In this document: one piece after another, positions 15,295-23,383 of the stretch
How the letters are laid out: the number at the start of each line of letters is the position of its first letter
Position numbering within the stretch: position 1 is the stretch's first letter
Origin: a virus
Virus record (IMG/VR): IMGVR_UViG_3300042557_000971
Span: 1 to 26,775 of that record
Direction: 5' to 3' (one strand)
Length of the DNA stretch: 26,775 nt
The notes under the pieces: model-generated
What the model was told of the DNA's origin: nothing
The model's input: the letters and a program-made list of their open reading frames with translations, nothing else
Databases searched by the model: none
Position numbers and translations under genes: made by a program

Positions 15295-15572
15295 TTTATA
15301 GAAATATTACCTAAATCACTAATCGTAATATTTTTTAATCTAGTTGTACCGTGAGATAACGACGCAATCTTACCTTGACTTACAAGGTATTGAAATACGT
15401 AGTAAAGATAATCAGGTATAACCAAATCAGGACGAGTTACCGTAACTCCAATATGTTCAGGAGAAAACTCACGAGTAGGTGTTCCAACAGTTGTTTCATC
15501 TCCTTTACGAATTAACCAAAAATCGGCTTCGGGATTGTTAACACTAAAGTCAACGATGTGTTTCAGTTTCAT
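15291..15572 (-). CDS. Mini HsdS-like protein (type I specificity-subunit fragment fold)
   Basis: A 93-residue protein that resembles half of a type I restriction specificity (HsdS) target-recognition domain: FWLIRKGDETTVGTPTREFS, then a THIGVTV-type strand (HIGVTVTRPDLVIP), DYLYYVFQYLVSQGKIASLS and HGTTRLKNITISDLGNISI. The last part corresponds to the recurring HsdS end, a Gly-Thr-Thr/Gln turn followed by I...DL..I.I. HsdS proteins are normally about 400 residues with two such domains, so this is a single short unit. No HsdM or HsdR is visible in the window. It is directly upstream of nothing else on its strand and follows the DNA polymerase by four bases, suggesting co-expression. It could interfere with host type I systems or bind DNA for another purpose. 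Confidence 0.55.
   Translation of the reverse strand: MKLKHIVDFSVNNPEADFWLIRKGDETTVGTPTREFSPEHIGVTVTRPDLVIPDYLYYVFQYLVSQGKIASLSHGTTRLKNITISDLGNISIN
15302..15333 (+). terminator. Possible AT-rich terminator for the plus-strand operon
   Basis: A 9-bp perfect stem (AAATATTAC with GTAATATTT) with a 14-base loop, followed by TTT on the plus strand so that the run of T reaches seven or more. It lies eight bases past the stop of the glycosyltransferase-like gene, inside the 3' end of the convergent HsdS-like gene. The stem is AT-rich, so strength is uncertain. Confidence 0.4.
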
Positions 15573-15576
15573 AATA

Positions 15577-18279
15577 TTAAATATGTTGTTCCCAACCTTC
15601 TTCGGCTAATTCATACATATAATCAGGTTCAAGACCTCGTTTCTTCCAATAAGAAACTTCACCGTCAGACATTGTCATAACTTCTTCAAGTTCATCTTGG
15701 TCTCCATTACCCAAAGGTAAACCATTGATAAGTTCACATTGAGCTGTGGTAAATAAACCTCTTTTTGATGGGTCAGCAACAATTAGACTCTTTCTTACTT
15801 CTTCTTTGAATACAACCATAAGCGGTTCAATACGTTTGTTGAACGTTGTAATTGCTCTCGCAACATTGTATTCGCCAGTCATCTCAGGGTTGTTCTCAAG
15901 GTCTTCAGGGTTCAACATATAACAATTTAACGTCACAGTATCACCTTTCTTAACAACATCTCCGTGAGAAGCTCTTTGTCCGTTATTAACATACATAATC
16001 ATATCCCCCAAGTTAACATTCAATCCGTGATGAATTGCAAGTTCCATATGTGCTTGTCTTGACATCAGAGACCCCGCTTTTGTCTTCTGTGTGCAACGAA
16101 ACTTGTAGTCCTGTAGTGTTTGTTTAACTTTAGCTTTTTGAGCGATTTTGGCCAAAGGAATTTGTTGGTCCCAAATCTTTTGTAGATACTCGTAATAATA
16201 CTCCACAAATGATTTACCATCACCCTTTAATAAAAGTTTAATACCCTTATCCAAAAACTCTTCGATGTAACCAGGTAGTTTCTTTGATTTGATTGTGTTA
16301 CCAACCAATTTGATTTTACCTGAATCGGTAAGTAGAGCATAGTTCTTACGAGCAAGGTTTATACACGATGGCCAAACACCATCGGTATCCAGTGCCATTT
16401 CACCTCTCATAAAAATATCGTTGTATTCTGCAACGTCAGCATCAGGTCCCGTATACTCTTTACCCTCTTTTACTTTCCAATTTAATCCTCGACCAATGTA
16501 TCTGTGACTATCAACATCTTCAGGTGACGAGAAGTTCACACCGTCCGTATCCATTACAAGTGGAATGTAACCACGAGACATAAAGAATTTAATCATTTGA
16601 CGAAGATATTGTCTACCCGTACAAGTAATCTGTTCTCCCATATACATATCCCCCCAAGCAAATACCTGTGGAGCTGAAAGCGCACCGAACATCGAGTTGA
16701 TGAAGATTTTAATCGGTAACTGTTTGTTGTTGTATGATGCTGATTTTTTGGGGTCAGATTCATAATACTCCTCAGCAAGTTGTTTGTACAAGATACGAGT
16801 ATCACGGAAGTATTTTAACATACCTTTCATCGCACCTGTTACGTCACATTGGGGGAACACATCGTGAACCAACTGAATTGATGGATAAAGTGACGAGAAG
16901 TCGAGCTTTAATACGCTTTTAGAATACCCTACTTTAAGTAGACGAGACAATCCACCTACGAAGTCTGTCTTGGATTGTTTTGCTGGTATTGCCAAATTAT
17001 GTTTGTAAGACCACGCTAACATCAACATCTTCCATAGTGTTGCCGTACCCATTGTAGATACTCGCTCATATGTTGTTGGAATCATTGATGCAAGTAGAAA
17101 CGATGCTTGGTTGAATTCTTTATCAACTTTTAAGGTTTCTTCCAAGTCATCTTGGAGATATCGTTCAACCAATTCGGCACCATCAGTTAATAGATAAGTG
17201 TCAGGAAACTTTTTATCCAAATCAACATAGTCACCCTTTTTACGATACTCACCATTTTTGATGTTTAACCAATACTCTTTCTTTTCCTGATACATCTTAC
17301 CAATAGAGTCGTGACCAATATAAACTCGGTCTGGTTCTTTTGCGTTTACATATTCTGCAATATACTTCAAACCCGCAGATTTGATTGATGAGTTAATTGC
17401 TTGAGCTCTACGGACCGCGTGAATAATATCAATTACATTGTAACCCCAAATAGAAGTCTGCATAAAATCCTCAACTTCGTTTGCGAGTTTCAACAAGTTT
17501 TTCTTTTGTGATATGGAATGTTCGGGATGTAATGAGTGACATATTTTTTTGATGTCAATTCCCAACGCCTTACATCTTTCAAAAATCCAATACCAGTCAA
17601 AGTTTGCTGAGTTGTAACCACCGATAATACTTGGTTTGAGTTCATTAATTACTTTGAAGAACTCGATAATACCGCTCTTCTCTTGTGTCTCATCAATACA
17701 TTCGATAATTCTATTATAACCTTTGTTTGTTCTAATACCAATCATAAAGATACGACCGTCTCTTGGTTCGAGTGAGGTCGTCTCTAAGTCGAATACCAAT
17801 CGAGACACGTCATCATAGTCTTCATACCCCTTAAATAATCGTTTTTGTTTTGAAACGAAATATTGTTCTACAGGTGGTAGAATCAAAATCTTATCTTTAA
17901 ATTTTTCACCCCAAGGGTCTGCTCCACCATCACGGAAGAACTGAATCAAACTTCTATACCCCTTCAAAGATTTAACCATATAGGTCAAACCTTTTTCCAT
18001 TCGTTCATCACCGTGAGTATCTAATTTGTCAATAACAATCCCGTGTTTTGACATTGCTTCTTTTTGAGCTCCTTTGGAGTTTCCGTAGAAATTTAATCCA
18101 CGTAAATCACCAACCCAACAAAATGGAATGAATGTATCTTTTCGGATTTCTTTACCCTTACCAGGAATTTCTTTGATTTTATAAATGGAGTCTGAGGCGT
18201 AATCAAATTCTACCGCCACGATAAATTCTTCAGGGTCGTTCCCTTCCAAGAATTCTTTGATTTCTTGTTGTTCAATCAT
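15577..18279 (-). CDS. Family B DNA polymerase (T4 gp43-like)
   Basis: At 900 residues it is essentially the length of T4 gp43 (898). Proofreading exonuclease motifs: Exo I VFDLETTS (about 162-169, Asp164 and Glu166), Exo II GGYNSANFDWYW (Asp228), Exo III YLQDDLEETLKV (about 374-385). Polymerase motifs: A KLDFSSLYPSIQL (Asp460), B LPIKIFINSMFGALSAP (about 521-537), C VMDTDGVNFS (Asp577, Asp579). All catalytic acids are present. Motif C is unusual in having DTDG where DTDS is the norm. It replicates the phage genome, probably with a phage clamp. The gene has its own sigma70-like promoter and a leader hairpin, and is followed after four bases by the HsdS-like gene. Confidence 0.95.
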   Translation of the reverse strand: MIEQQEIKEFLEGNDPEEFIVAVEFDYASDSIYKIKEIPGKGKEIRKDTFIPFCWVGDLRGLNFYGNSKGAQKEAMSKHGIVIDKLDTHGDERMEKGLTYMVKSLKGYRSLIQFFRDGGADPWGEKFKDKILILPPVEQYFVSKQKRLFKGYEDYDDVSRLVFDLETTSLEPRDGRIFMIGIRTNKGYNRIIECIDETQEKSGIIEFFKVINELKPSIIGGYNSANFDWYWIFERCKALGIDIKKICHSLHPEHSISQKKNLLKLANEVEDFMQTSIWGYNVIDIIHAVRRAQAINSSIKSAGLKYIAEYVNAKEPDRVYIGHDSIGKMYQEKKEYWLNIKNGEYRKKGDYVDLDKKFPDTYLLTDGAELVERYLQDDLEETLKVDKEFNQASFLLASMIPTTYERVSTMGTATLWKMLMLAWSYKHNLAIPAKQSKTDFVGGLSRLLKVGYSKSVLKLDFSSLYPSIQLVHDVFPQCDVTGAMKGMLKYFRDTRILYKQLAEEYYESDPKKSASYNNKQLPIKIFINSMFGALSAPQVFAWGDMYMGEQITCTGRQYLRQMIKFFMSRGYIPLVMDTDGVNFSSPEDVDSHRYIGRGLNWKVKEGKEYTGPDADVAEYNDIFMRGEMALDTDGVWPSCINLARKNYALLTDSGKIKLVGNTIKSKKLPGYIEEFLDKGIKLLLKGDGKSFVEYYYEYLQKIWDQQIPLAKIAQKAKVKQTLQDYKFRCTQKTKAGSLMSRQAHMELAIHHGLNVNLGDMIMYVNNGQRASHGDVVKKGDTVTLNCYMLNPEDLENNPEMTGEYNVARAITTFNKRIEPLMVVFKEEVRKSLIVADPSKRGLFTTAQCELINGLPLGNGDQDELEEVMTMSDGEVSYWKKRGLEPDYMYELAEEGWEQHI

Positions 18280-18310
18280 AATTTAAGTTTTACCGAGTGA
18301 CTTATTTTCT

Positions 18311-18325
18311 TCCACACCGTGTGGA
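18311..18325 (-). promoter_or_regulatory. Hairpin in the DNA polymerase leader
   Basis: TCCACA-CGG-TGTGGA on the minus strand forms a 6-bp stem with a 3-base loop, 31 bases before the polymerase ATG and downstream of its likely promoter. It lacks a U-tract, so it is not a terminator. T4 gp43 represses its own translation by binding a leader hairpin, so this could be an analogous operator, by analogy only. Confidence 0.35.
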
Positions 18326-18344
18326 GTTTGTCTTACTCATTCAA

Positions 18345-18378
18345 CTATAAATATAGATTGTAAAAGTGAATCTGTCAA
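18345..18378 (-). promoter_or_regulatory. sigma70-like promoter for the DNA polymerase
   Basis: On the minus strand TTGACA (18378-18373), exactly 17 bases, then TATATT (18355-18350): a near-consensus housekeeping promoter. The -10 overlaps an inverted repeat CTATA-TT-TATAG (18356-18345), the TATTTATA motif seen at other leaders. It starts directly after the stop of the upstream BppU-like gene and would give a leader of about 64 bases containing the hairpin at 18311-18325. Confidence 0.65.
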
Positions 18379-18756
18379 TTAGCAACAAGCAGTTTTTGCA
18401 ATAAAGCTGTCTTCAACATTAATATACAACTCTTCTCTAATAGGAACAATTAAATCACCCTCAAAGTTCTTGATTAAGAATTGTCCTTTGTATCTACCAG
18501 GAGTATTTGTGTCCCTTGCAGTAAATTGATAGTAGATATAATATTCTGTTGGAGCTCCGTCAGCCAAAATTAAACTAACAATAGAACAGGGCGCTGAAAC
18601 AATCTTGGGAATACCCGTTGCCTCATTAATCATTGAGAAGTATATTGCTGAAACCTCTAAAAGGTCCATCAACTCCAAATAACCTGACCTACCGTCTTGA
18701 ACGACCTGCATTTTTAATACAGGTAAAGTAGCATTTTTTCTGATAAAGAATTCCAT
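18379..18756 (-). CDS. BppU-like baseplate/fibre structural protein
   Basis: A 125-residue protein with strands LPVLKMQVVQDGRSGYLELM, EVSAIYFSMINEATGIPKI, then EYYIYYQFTARDTNTPGRYK and IVPIREELYINVEDSFIAKT. The plan, a start binding a DGR turn, then FSMINE, an ending strand of the form GRYKGQF and PI.E.L.I.V, resembles the N-terminal domain of BppU-type baseplate proteins, which attach receptor-binding parts to the tail. The end TACC is Cys-rich. It follows the glycosyltransferase genes and lies just ahead of the polymerase promoter. A link to the upstream Thr/Pro-rich surface proteins is likely but not shown. Confidence 0.5.
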   Translation of the reverse strand: MEFFIRKNATLPVLKMQVVQDGRSGYLELMDLLEVSAIYFSMINEATGIPKIVSAPCSIVSLILADGAPTEYYIYYQFTARDTNTPGRYKGQFLIKNFEGDLIVPIREELYINVEDSFIAKTACC

Positions 18757-18775
18757 ACAAAGATAAATACTTTGT
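18757..18775 (-). promoter_or_regulatory. Hairpin with TATTTAT loop before the BppU-like gene
   Basis: The minus strand reads ACAAAG-TATTTAT-CTTTGT and then ATG: a perfect 6-bp stem with the 7-base motif as its loop, filling the gap between two genes. The start codon follows the stem immediately, so folding would affect initiation. Confidence 0.4.
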
Positions 18776-20454
18776 TAAGACTCTTTTCTCAAGCTTCTGT
18801 CATAATGTTCAAATCTATCGTGCTCAGTTGGGGTTGCAAATAACAATGCCGACTTGATATTACCCTTTTTAGTTTCTTGGAAAATGTAACTCATCCAAGT
18901 TTGTTCAAAAGGACGGTCCCACTTTGTTGTTAAGAACATTTTCTCGTTTCCATATCTTGTAACAACTTGTGGCCAGTTACAATAATAAACTTCACCAATA
19001 CCATAAGGTAATCCTTGATATGAATATACTGCGTCAAATTTAGTTCTTGGCGCATTAGGGTCTAATCCTTGAACAGGTAGGTTTGGTTTTTCAGGCCAAA
19101 ACTTTTCTCTAACTGTTTGAGGAACATTATACCAAGACCATTGAACTCCATTGTCCCCAAAAAACTCAGAATAATTTAGTTTCAAAAAGTCTAATGAGTT
19201 TTCTCGGGTAATCTTCATAGACTTATTGTATAGGTCCTGAATATTTCTAATGAACCCATTTCTACAAACAGTATCTTTACCATCATAGAAGAACATATCG
19301 TCTTCAAAGAACCAATAAAAATCAAAACCATTTTCTTGTGCGTGTTCAGCGATAAATTGTCTACCACCACAGATACCTAAGTTATCTTTTTTAATGTGTT
19401 CAAACTCGTATAACTTACAAAGTTCCGAGTATTCCTCGGTAGTTGACAAGTCACTTGAATTATCTAAAAGATATTTCTTTTTAGGTTTTGTTAAGAAATT
19501 TTCATCATATAACTCCATAGACTTAATCAATGTTTTAAATTGATTAGGACTATTGAATGTAATTACATAGAGTGAGGTGTTATCATAATCTAAATCACTA
19601 TAAGACTGTTTACCTGAAATATTTTTAACTTTATAGGTATCATTTTTAACATCTTCACAAAACTTAGAGATAAGTCCGTTACCATCAATTTCGTGGTAAT
19701 CAAACATATCGTTGTGTCTGTATAACATAATACTGAATAAAGATTCTTCAGTGCCCATTAAACCTCTACCTAAAGTCTCACTTAAAACACTATAATAAAG
19801 ACTATTAACGTCTGTTATCATACTTTTTAATCCACCAAACAAACCTCCTCTACAAACAAGTTTTACATCTTGTCCTGCGTAATCATTAATCGTTGGGTAT
19901 TTGAATCCGTGAATTTCATTTTCAGCGTCATATGGGAACGCCACAAACCCAAATCTTGGAAATACCTTATCGAATTTTTCTTGAATTTTATCGTGTGTAA
20001 AATATCCAGGATGAACCGTATTTGTAATACCTGCATCAATCCAAAACAAATGTGTGGAGTCAAATTTGTCAAATATTTTTGCATCGTGCAATACAAACAT
20101 TTTTGACATAACAAGAGGGTTATACATATCAAGTTTTGCTTGAGTTGATTCTGGCAGCCATCCCGATTGACTATACCATTCAGGGTTTGTTCTTATAGAC
20201 TGAATGATTTCATAAAAATCATTTTTAAACCATTCTTGAGGTCTTACAATAAATTGGGTATTTTCATTATTTCTATTTGGTTGTGAAAATACGAATTCTT
20301 CAAGTTCTTTATCACCAAAAATAATAAAGTTAGTGTCTTGTCTTAAAAGTTCCGAGAACTTTTGTAGATAATGGTCAAACGACCTTGACCATCCTTCAGT
20401 CAAAGAGTCACGTTTAATATTCCAAAGTCCGGTTACAAATGTAATTTTACTCAT
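18775..20454 (-). CDS. Two-domain glycosyltransferase: HtrL/YibB-like plus GT-A domain
   Basis: A 559-residue protein of two halves. Residues 1-285 are of the HtrL/YibB type: KITFVTGLWNIKRDSL at the start, THLFWIDAGITNTV (138-142 WIDAG), and CRGGLFGGLKSM with a later GTEESLFSIML. Residues 293-559 are a separate GT-A-like domain: SLYVITFNSPNQFKTLIKSM, KKYLLDNSSD, LGICGGRQFIAEHA and FYWFFEDDMFFYDG (EDDM, about 384-387, the acidic metal-binding motif). The fusion suggests two sequential sugar-transfer steps. Its ATG overlaps the stop of the upstream HtrL-like gene by eight bases, so they are co-translated. The acceptor is unknown; the nearby Thr/Pro-rich proteins are candidates. Confidence 0.75.
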   Translation of the reverse strand: MSKITFVTGLWNIKRDSLTEGWSRSFDHYLQKFSELLRQDTNFIIFGDKELEEFVFSQPNRNNENTQFIVRPQEWFKNDFYEIIQSIRTNPEWYSQSGWLPESTQAKLDMYNPLVMSKMFVLHDAKIFDKFDSTHLFWIDAGITNTVHPGYFTHDKIQEKFDKVFPRFGFVAFPYDAENEIHGFKYPTINDYAGQDVKLVCRGGLFGGLKSMITDVNSLYYSVLSETLGRGLMGTEESLFSIMLYRHNDMFDYHEIDGNGLISKFCEDVKNDTYKVKNISGKQSYSDLDYDNTSLYVITFNSPNQFKTLIKSMELYDENFLTKPKKKYLLDNSSDLSTTEEYSELCKLYEFEHIKKDNLGICGGRQFIAEHAQENGFDFYWFFEDDMFFYDGKDTVCRNGFIRNIQDLYNKSMKITRENSLDFLKLNYSEFFGDNGVQWSWYNVPQTVREKFWPEKPNLPVQGLDPNAPRTKFDAVYSYQGLPYGIGEVYYCNWPQVVTRYGNEKMFLTTKWDRPFEQTWMSYIFQETKKGNIKSALLFATPTEHDRFEHYDRSLRKES

Positions 20455-21328
20455 CGATTTTATTTAATTCTTCTAAAATTTTATAGAAACTTTTGTTTTC
20501 AACAAAGTAACTGTCAGGGGTTTCTCTTGGAGCGTTATCTCTACACCACCAAGTATCAAAATGTTTTCTAACAAAATATTCTGAATGGTTGTAAAACATT
20601 AGTGTCATAAACAATTCTTCAGGAAAAGGTCTTTTATCCTCTTCAATAATCTTGTCAGCGTAATTCTCAAACATAGGTACTAATGTCTCCCATAATTCTC
20701 GTTTACCACCGAACATACCACCAATAATATGAATTGTTCTATCATAATTGGTATACCATTTTGGGTCAACTGTTTGAGACCAAAAATTTCTATCATTATC
20801 TTTACCAATCAAAAAGAATTTATCTCCTGAAAATTCTACAACATTTTTTAAAAAATCATTATTAAATAACGATGACTCATAAAACTTTCTTGGACCGTTT
20901 TCTACCGTAAGGTATTTGTTCGGTATTAATCCGCTATGTGATAAACCAGCATCAATCCAATAATAATAATCGTATGTTTTATCTTCGTTCCACCACCAAC
21001 TAAACTTTTGATATTGTATTTCAAAACATCTATCACTTTTTTTAGCGTCTTCATAGTTTTTATACTTTTGAAGTAGTGTTTCATATCTTGTGGTTCTTAA
21101 GTTAGACAACTCAAATTTTAATTTATCTTCAGATATACCATTTTCAACATAAAAGAAATTTTTTAATCTATCAATTTCTCTTGTTGAGGTATAACACACA
21201 AAATCAGCATCGGTCATTTTTAATAGTGAGAGAAGTGAATTTAAGTAATGACCAAATCTTGATGGTCTACCGCCTAACTCAGTCCCATATAGGTCACCGT
21301 AAATACAGGTTATAAATTTAACTGACAT
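20447..21328 (-). CDS. HtrL/YibB-like glycosyltransferase-type protein
   Basis: A 293-residue protein related to the N-terminal half of the next gene: KFITCIYGDLYGTELGGRPS at the start, YDYYYWIDAGLSHSGLIPNK (the WIDAG motif), and IHIIGGMFGGKRELWETL (the GG.FGG motif), then FPEELFMTLMFYNHSEYFV. The family was first named from E. coli yibB, next to LPS core genes, and behaves as glycosyltransferase-like in fold. The pair in tandem looks like a duplication in which one copy later gained a C-terminal GT-A domain. It overlaps the upstream GT25 gene by 11 bases and the downstream one by eight, so the cluster is translated as a unit. Confidence 0.7.
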   Translation of the reverse strand: MSVKFITCIYGDLYGTELGGRPSRFGHYLNSLLSLLKMTDADFVCYTSTREIDRLKNFFYVENGISEDKLKFELSNLRTTRYETLLQKYKNYEDAKKSDRCFEIQYQKFSWWWNEDKTYDYYYWIDAGLSHSGLIPNKYLTVENGPRKFYESSLFNNDFLKNVVEFSGDKFFLIGKDNDRNFWSQTVDPKWYTNYDRTIHIIGGMFGGKRELWETLVPMFENYADKIIEEDKRPFPEELFMTLMFYNHSEYFVRKHFDTWWCRDNAPRETPDSYFVENKSFYKILEELNKIDE

Positions 21329-22055
21329 AATAATATTCTTTATGAATGTTTTCTTTTTTCATTGTTTTATTGTTTACGTTATTCATAAACTCATTAGGTA
21401 TTTTTACCTCACTATAAAGGTTCCAATTGTATGTTTGACCGTAAAAATTATTACACATTTGTTGTGAAACGTCTGACCAGTCATTAGTAATTTGTGGTGC
21501 TATGGGTAGAATTGGGCAATAACTTTGTTTTTTTAAATATACTTTTTGATATATGTAATCATCCACTGCGTAAAATCTTCTACGTTCATCTTCTTCTATG
21601 GAAATAACATCATCATATGATGATTCGTGATACAATATCATATTTGTTGCAAAAATACCTCTGTGTTCAGGAGACGCTGGTGGTAGATTAGTAATATCAT
21701 TTAATAGTGGGTGTTTTTCGCTCCTATTAACATATCTATTTAAAGTTGGTGCCAAGTTAAAAACTGCGTATTCAAGACCTTGACACTCATCTTCGATTGC
21801 TTTTAATAAAGATTTTGCATACGGCATAACAACACAATCATCTTCAATAATAAGAACTTCTTTATATCCTCTTTCTTTCGCAATTTTTAAAATAGCCGTG
21901 TGGGAAAGTGTACAACCCACGTGGCTATTAGTATCAACCGCCTTGAATAACTCAAAATCCCATTCAAGATATTCCATTTCTTTTTTAATGGATTCTAATC
22001 TATCAGGTCTTCTTTCAAGATTTACTACAAATTTTGGTATTGTATTGAACTTCAT
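21318..22055 (-). CDS. GT25-family glycosyltransferase
   Basis: A 245-residue protein with the glycosyltransferase family 25 pattern: PKFVVNLERRPDRLESIKKE at the start, FELFKAVDT, GCTLSHTAILKIAKERG (GC.LSH, about 47-52) and EVLIIEDDCVVMPYAKSL (EDD, 71-73). The last is the metal-binding acidic motif. GT25 includes LPS galactosyltransferases and, in eukaryotes and giant viruses, collagen galactosyltransferases that act on hydroxylysine. RRRFYAVDDYIYQKVYLK in the second half fits the later conserved D.F. It starts three bases after the upstream GlcNAc-transferase-like gene stops and overlaps the next by 11 bases. Confidence 0.85.
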   Translation of the reverse strand: MKFNTIPKFVVNLERRPDRLESIKKEMEYLEWDFELFKAVDTNSHVGCTLSHTAILKIAKERGYKEVLIIEDDCVVMPYAKSLLKAIEDECQGLEYAVFNLAPTLNRYVNRSEKHPLLNDITNLPPASPEHRGIFATNMILYHESSYDDVISIEEDERRRFYAVDDYIYQKVYLKKQSYCPILPIAPQITNDWSDVSQQMCNNFYGQTYNWNLYSEVKIPNEFMNNVNNKTMKKENIHKEYYYVS

Positions 22056-22058
22056 TTT

Positions 22059-23306
22059 TTAAAGATTTCCTGTTAATCTATCACACCAACCCTTAGATTC
22101 TGAGTGAGGCCATACAACCCAATATTTAGGTTTTTCTGCTGTTTGGAATTCTCTCCATACTTTACAATATCCATCAGGGTCTCTTAACATTGAAGTAATT
22201 TCATTTTTATCAGCGTCTTTTCTAAAGATTGTTTCATCATTTTCATTGTGGAACGCAACCACCCAAAAATCATAATCTTTTTCAGGTACTGAAGAATAAC
22301 CAATATCAATACAGTGTTTGAATACTTGTGCGAAATCGGCTTTCCAATCATCTTCAGACTCATAATTGTATGGATTTGGCGGATATTTTTTATCAATTGT
22401 GTATTGCTGAACAGCTCTTTTTTCAAATAAAAGACCCGCATATTTTTCATAATCTCTTAAACTTCTAACGGTACCAAAGCCATAAGGACCATCGTGACCT
22501 TCTTGAGTTTCACCGTCCATACCAAACAACTTTCTATTTGTTAAGTGTGAGTGATTATTTTTATTAACCCATTCTTTGTCATCATCCCATTGTTTTGTTC
22601 TTCCTTTACGAGTATACTCGTGCCAAATTAATGTTTTATGTGGGTGAAACAAATCATAACCCCAAGTATATGCTCTTGCGGCGATTGAAATTTCTTCTCC
22701 GTGGAAGTAATATTCGGGATTGTGTTGTACCTCGTTTGAGAATTCACCTAATGTAAAACAATAGTGTGCAGAATAGAATCTTGCGGGGATTGGTTCTTTT
22801 AAATCTTGCCAACCAGGAATTGTTTCAGGTAAGAAAAATACCGCACCTTCAGGAATAAATCTATCAAAAACCATTCTCCAAGGGTCTTGAACTCTACCTG
22901 CAGGGTCGTTTTCAGGGTCAAATGATGAAACATATCCTGTTAATAAAGGTTTTTTATGACCTTTCTTTTGAAGTTGTTTAATCATCTTAATCATCTCGTC
23001 ATCCCAATTAGGTGCGAACCTCATATGTGAGTCAATTTGTAGGGTATATTCTTCACCCTCATAAAGTTGTTGTGTTAAGTTTCTAGCCCAACAAACGCCT
23101 TTAGATTCTTCGTGTGGAATATCTAAAACTCTGAATCTTTTATCCCCTTCAAATTCTTCTAAACTGTCAAATTTATCATCGGGGTGAAATTGTCTTGCAA
23201 TACCAAATCTAATATTTTTTGGTTTTTTAGCATTTTCCAACATATTCTTAATTGTTGGAACGAGTTGTGGGTCTCTATAGGACGCAATTTGAACAAAAAT
23301 TTTCAT
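22059..23306 (-). CDS. Skp1-GlcNAc-transferase-like glycosyltransferase
   Basis: A 415-residue protein matching the GlcNAc-transferase family known from Dictyostelium Skp1: FVQIASYRDPQLVPTIKNML at the start, ARQFHPDD, PHEESKGVCWARN, EEYTLQIDSHMRFAPNWDDE (QIDSH, 90-94, the DxD-type metal site), YYFHGEEISIAARAYTWGYD and HPHKTLIWHEY. In Dictyostelium the enzyme links GlcNAc to a hydroxyproline of a cytoplasmic protein. The residues after about 315 (NYESEDDWKADFAQVFKHCI onwards) look like an extra C-terminal domain. It is first in the glycosyltransferase run, directly behind the terminator that follows the Thr/Pro-rich protein genes. Acceptor specificity in this phage is unknown. Confidence 0.85.
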   Translation of the reverse strand: MKIFVQIASYRDPQLVPTIKNMLENAKKPKNIRFGIARQFHPDDKFDSLEEFEGDKRFRVLDIPHEESKGVCWARNLTQQLYEGEEYTLQIDSHMRFAPNWDDEMIKMIKQLQKKGHKKPLLTGYVSSFDPENDPAGRVQDPWRMVFDRFIPEGAVFFLPETIPGWQDLKEPIPARFYSAHYCFTLGEFSNEVQHNPEYYFHGEEISIAARAYTWGYDLFHPHKTLIWHEYTRKGRTKQWDDDKEWVNKNNHSHLTNRKLFGMDGETQEGHDGPYGFGTVRSLRDYEKYAGLLFEKRAVQQYTIDKKYPPNPYNYESEDDWKADFAQVFKHCIDIGYSSVPEKDYDFWVVAFHNENDETIFRKDADKNEITSMLRDPDGYCKVWREFQTAEKPKYWVVWPHSESKGWCDRLTGNL

Positions 23307-23330
23307 TACACTTTTTTTTAAAAAATAAAA

Positions 23331-23354
23331 AACCCTCCAATAAAGTGGAGGGTT
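23331..23354 (-). terminator. Intrinsic terminator after the Thr/Pro-rich protein genes
   Basis: A 9-bp perfect stem (AACCCTCCA with TGGAGGGTT) and 6-base loop, followed on the minus strand by TTTTATTTTTT. It lies between the repeat-protein gene (stop 23384) and the first glycosyltransferase gene (start 23306), separating a highly expressed structural unit from enzyme genes. Confidence 0.85.
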
Positions 23355-23383
23355 TATATGAAAGTTGTTTTAAATAATTTGAA

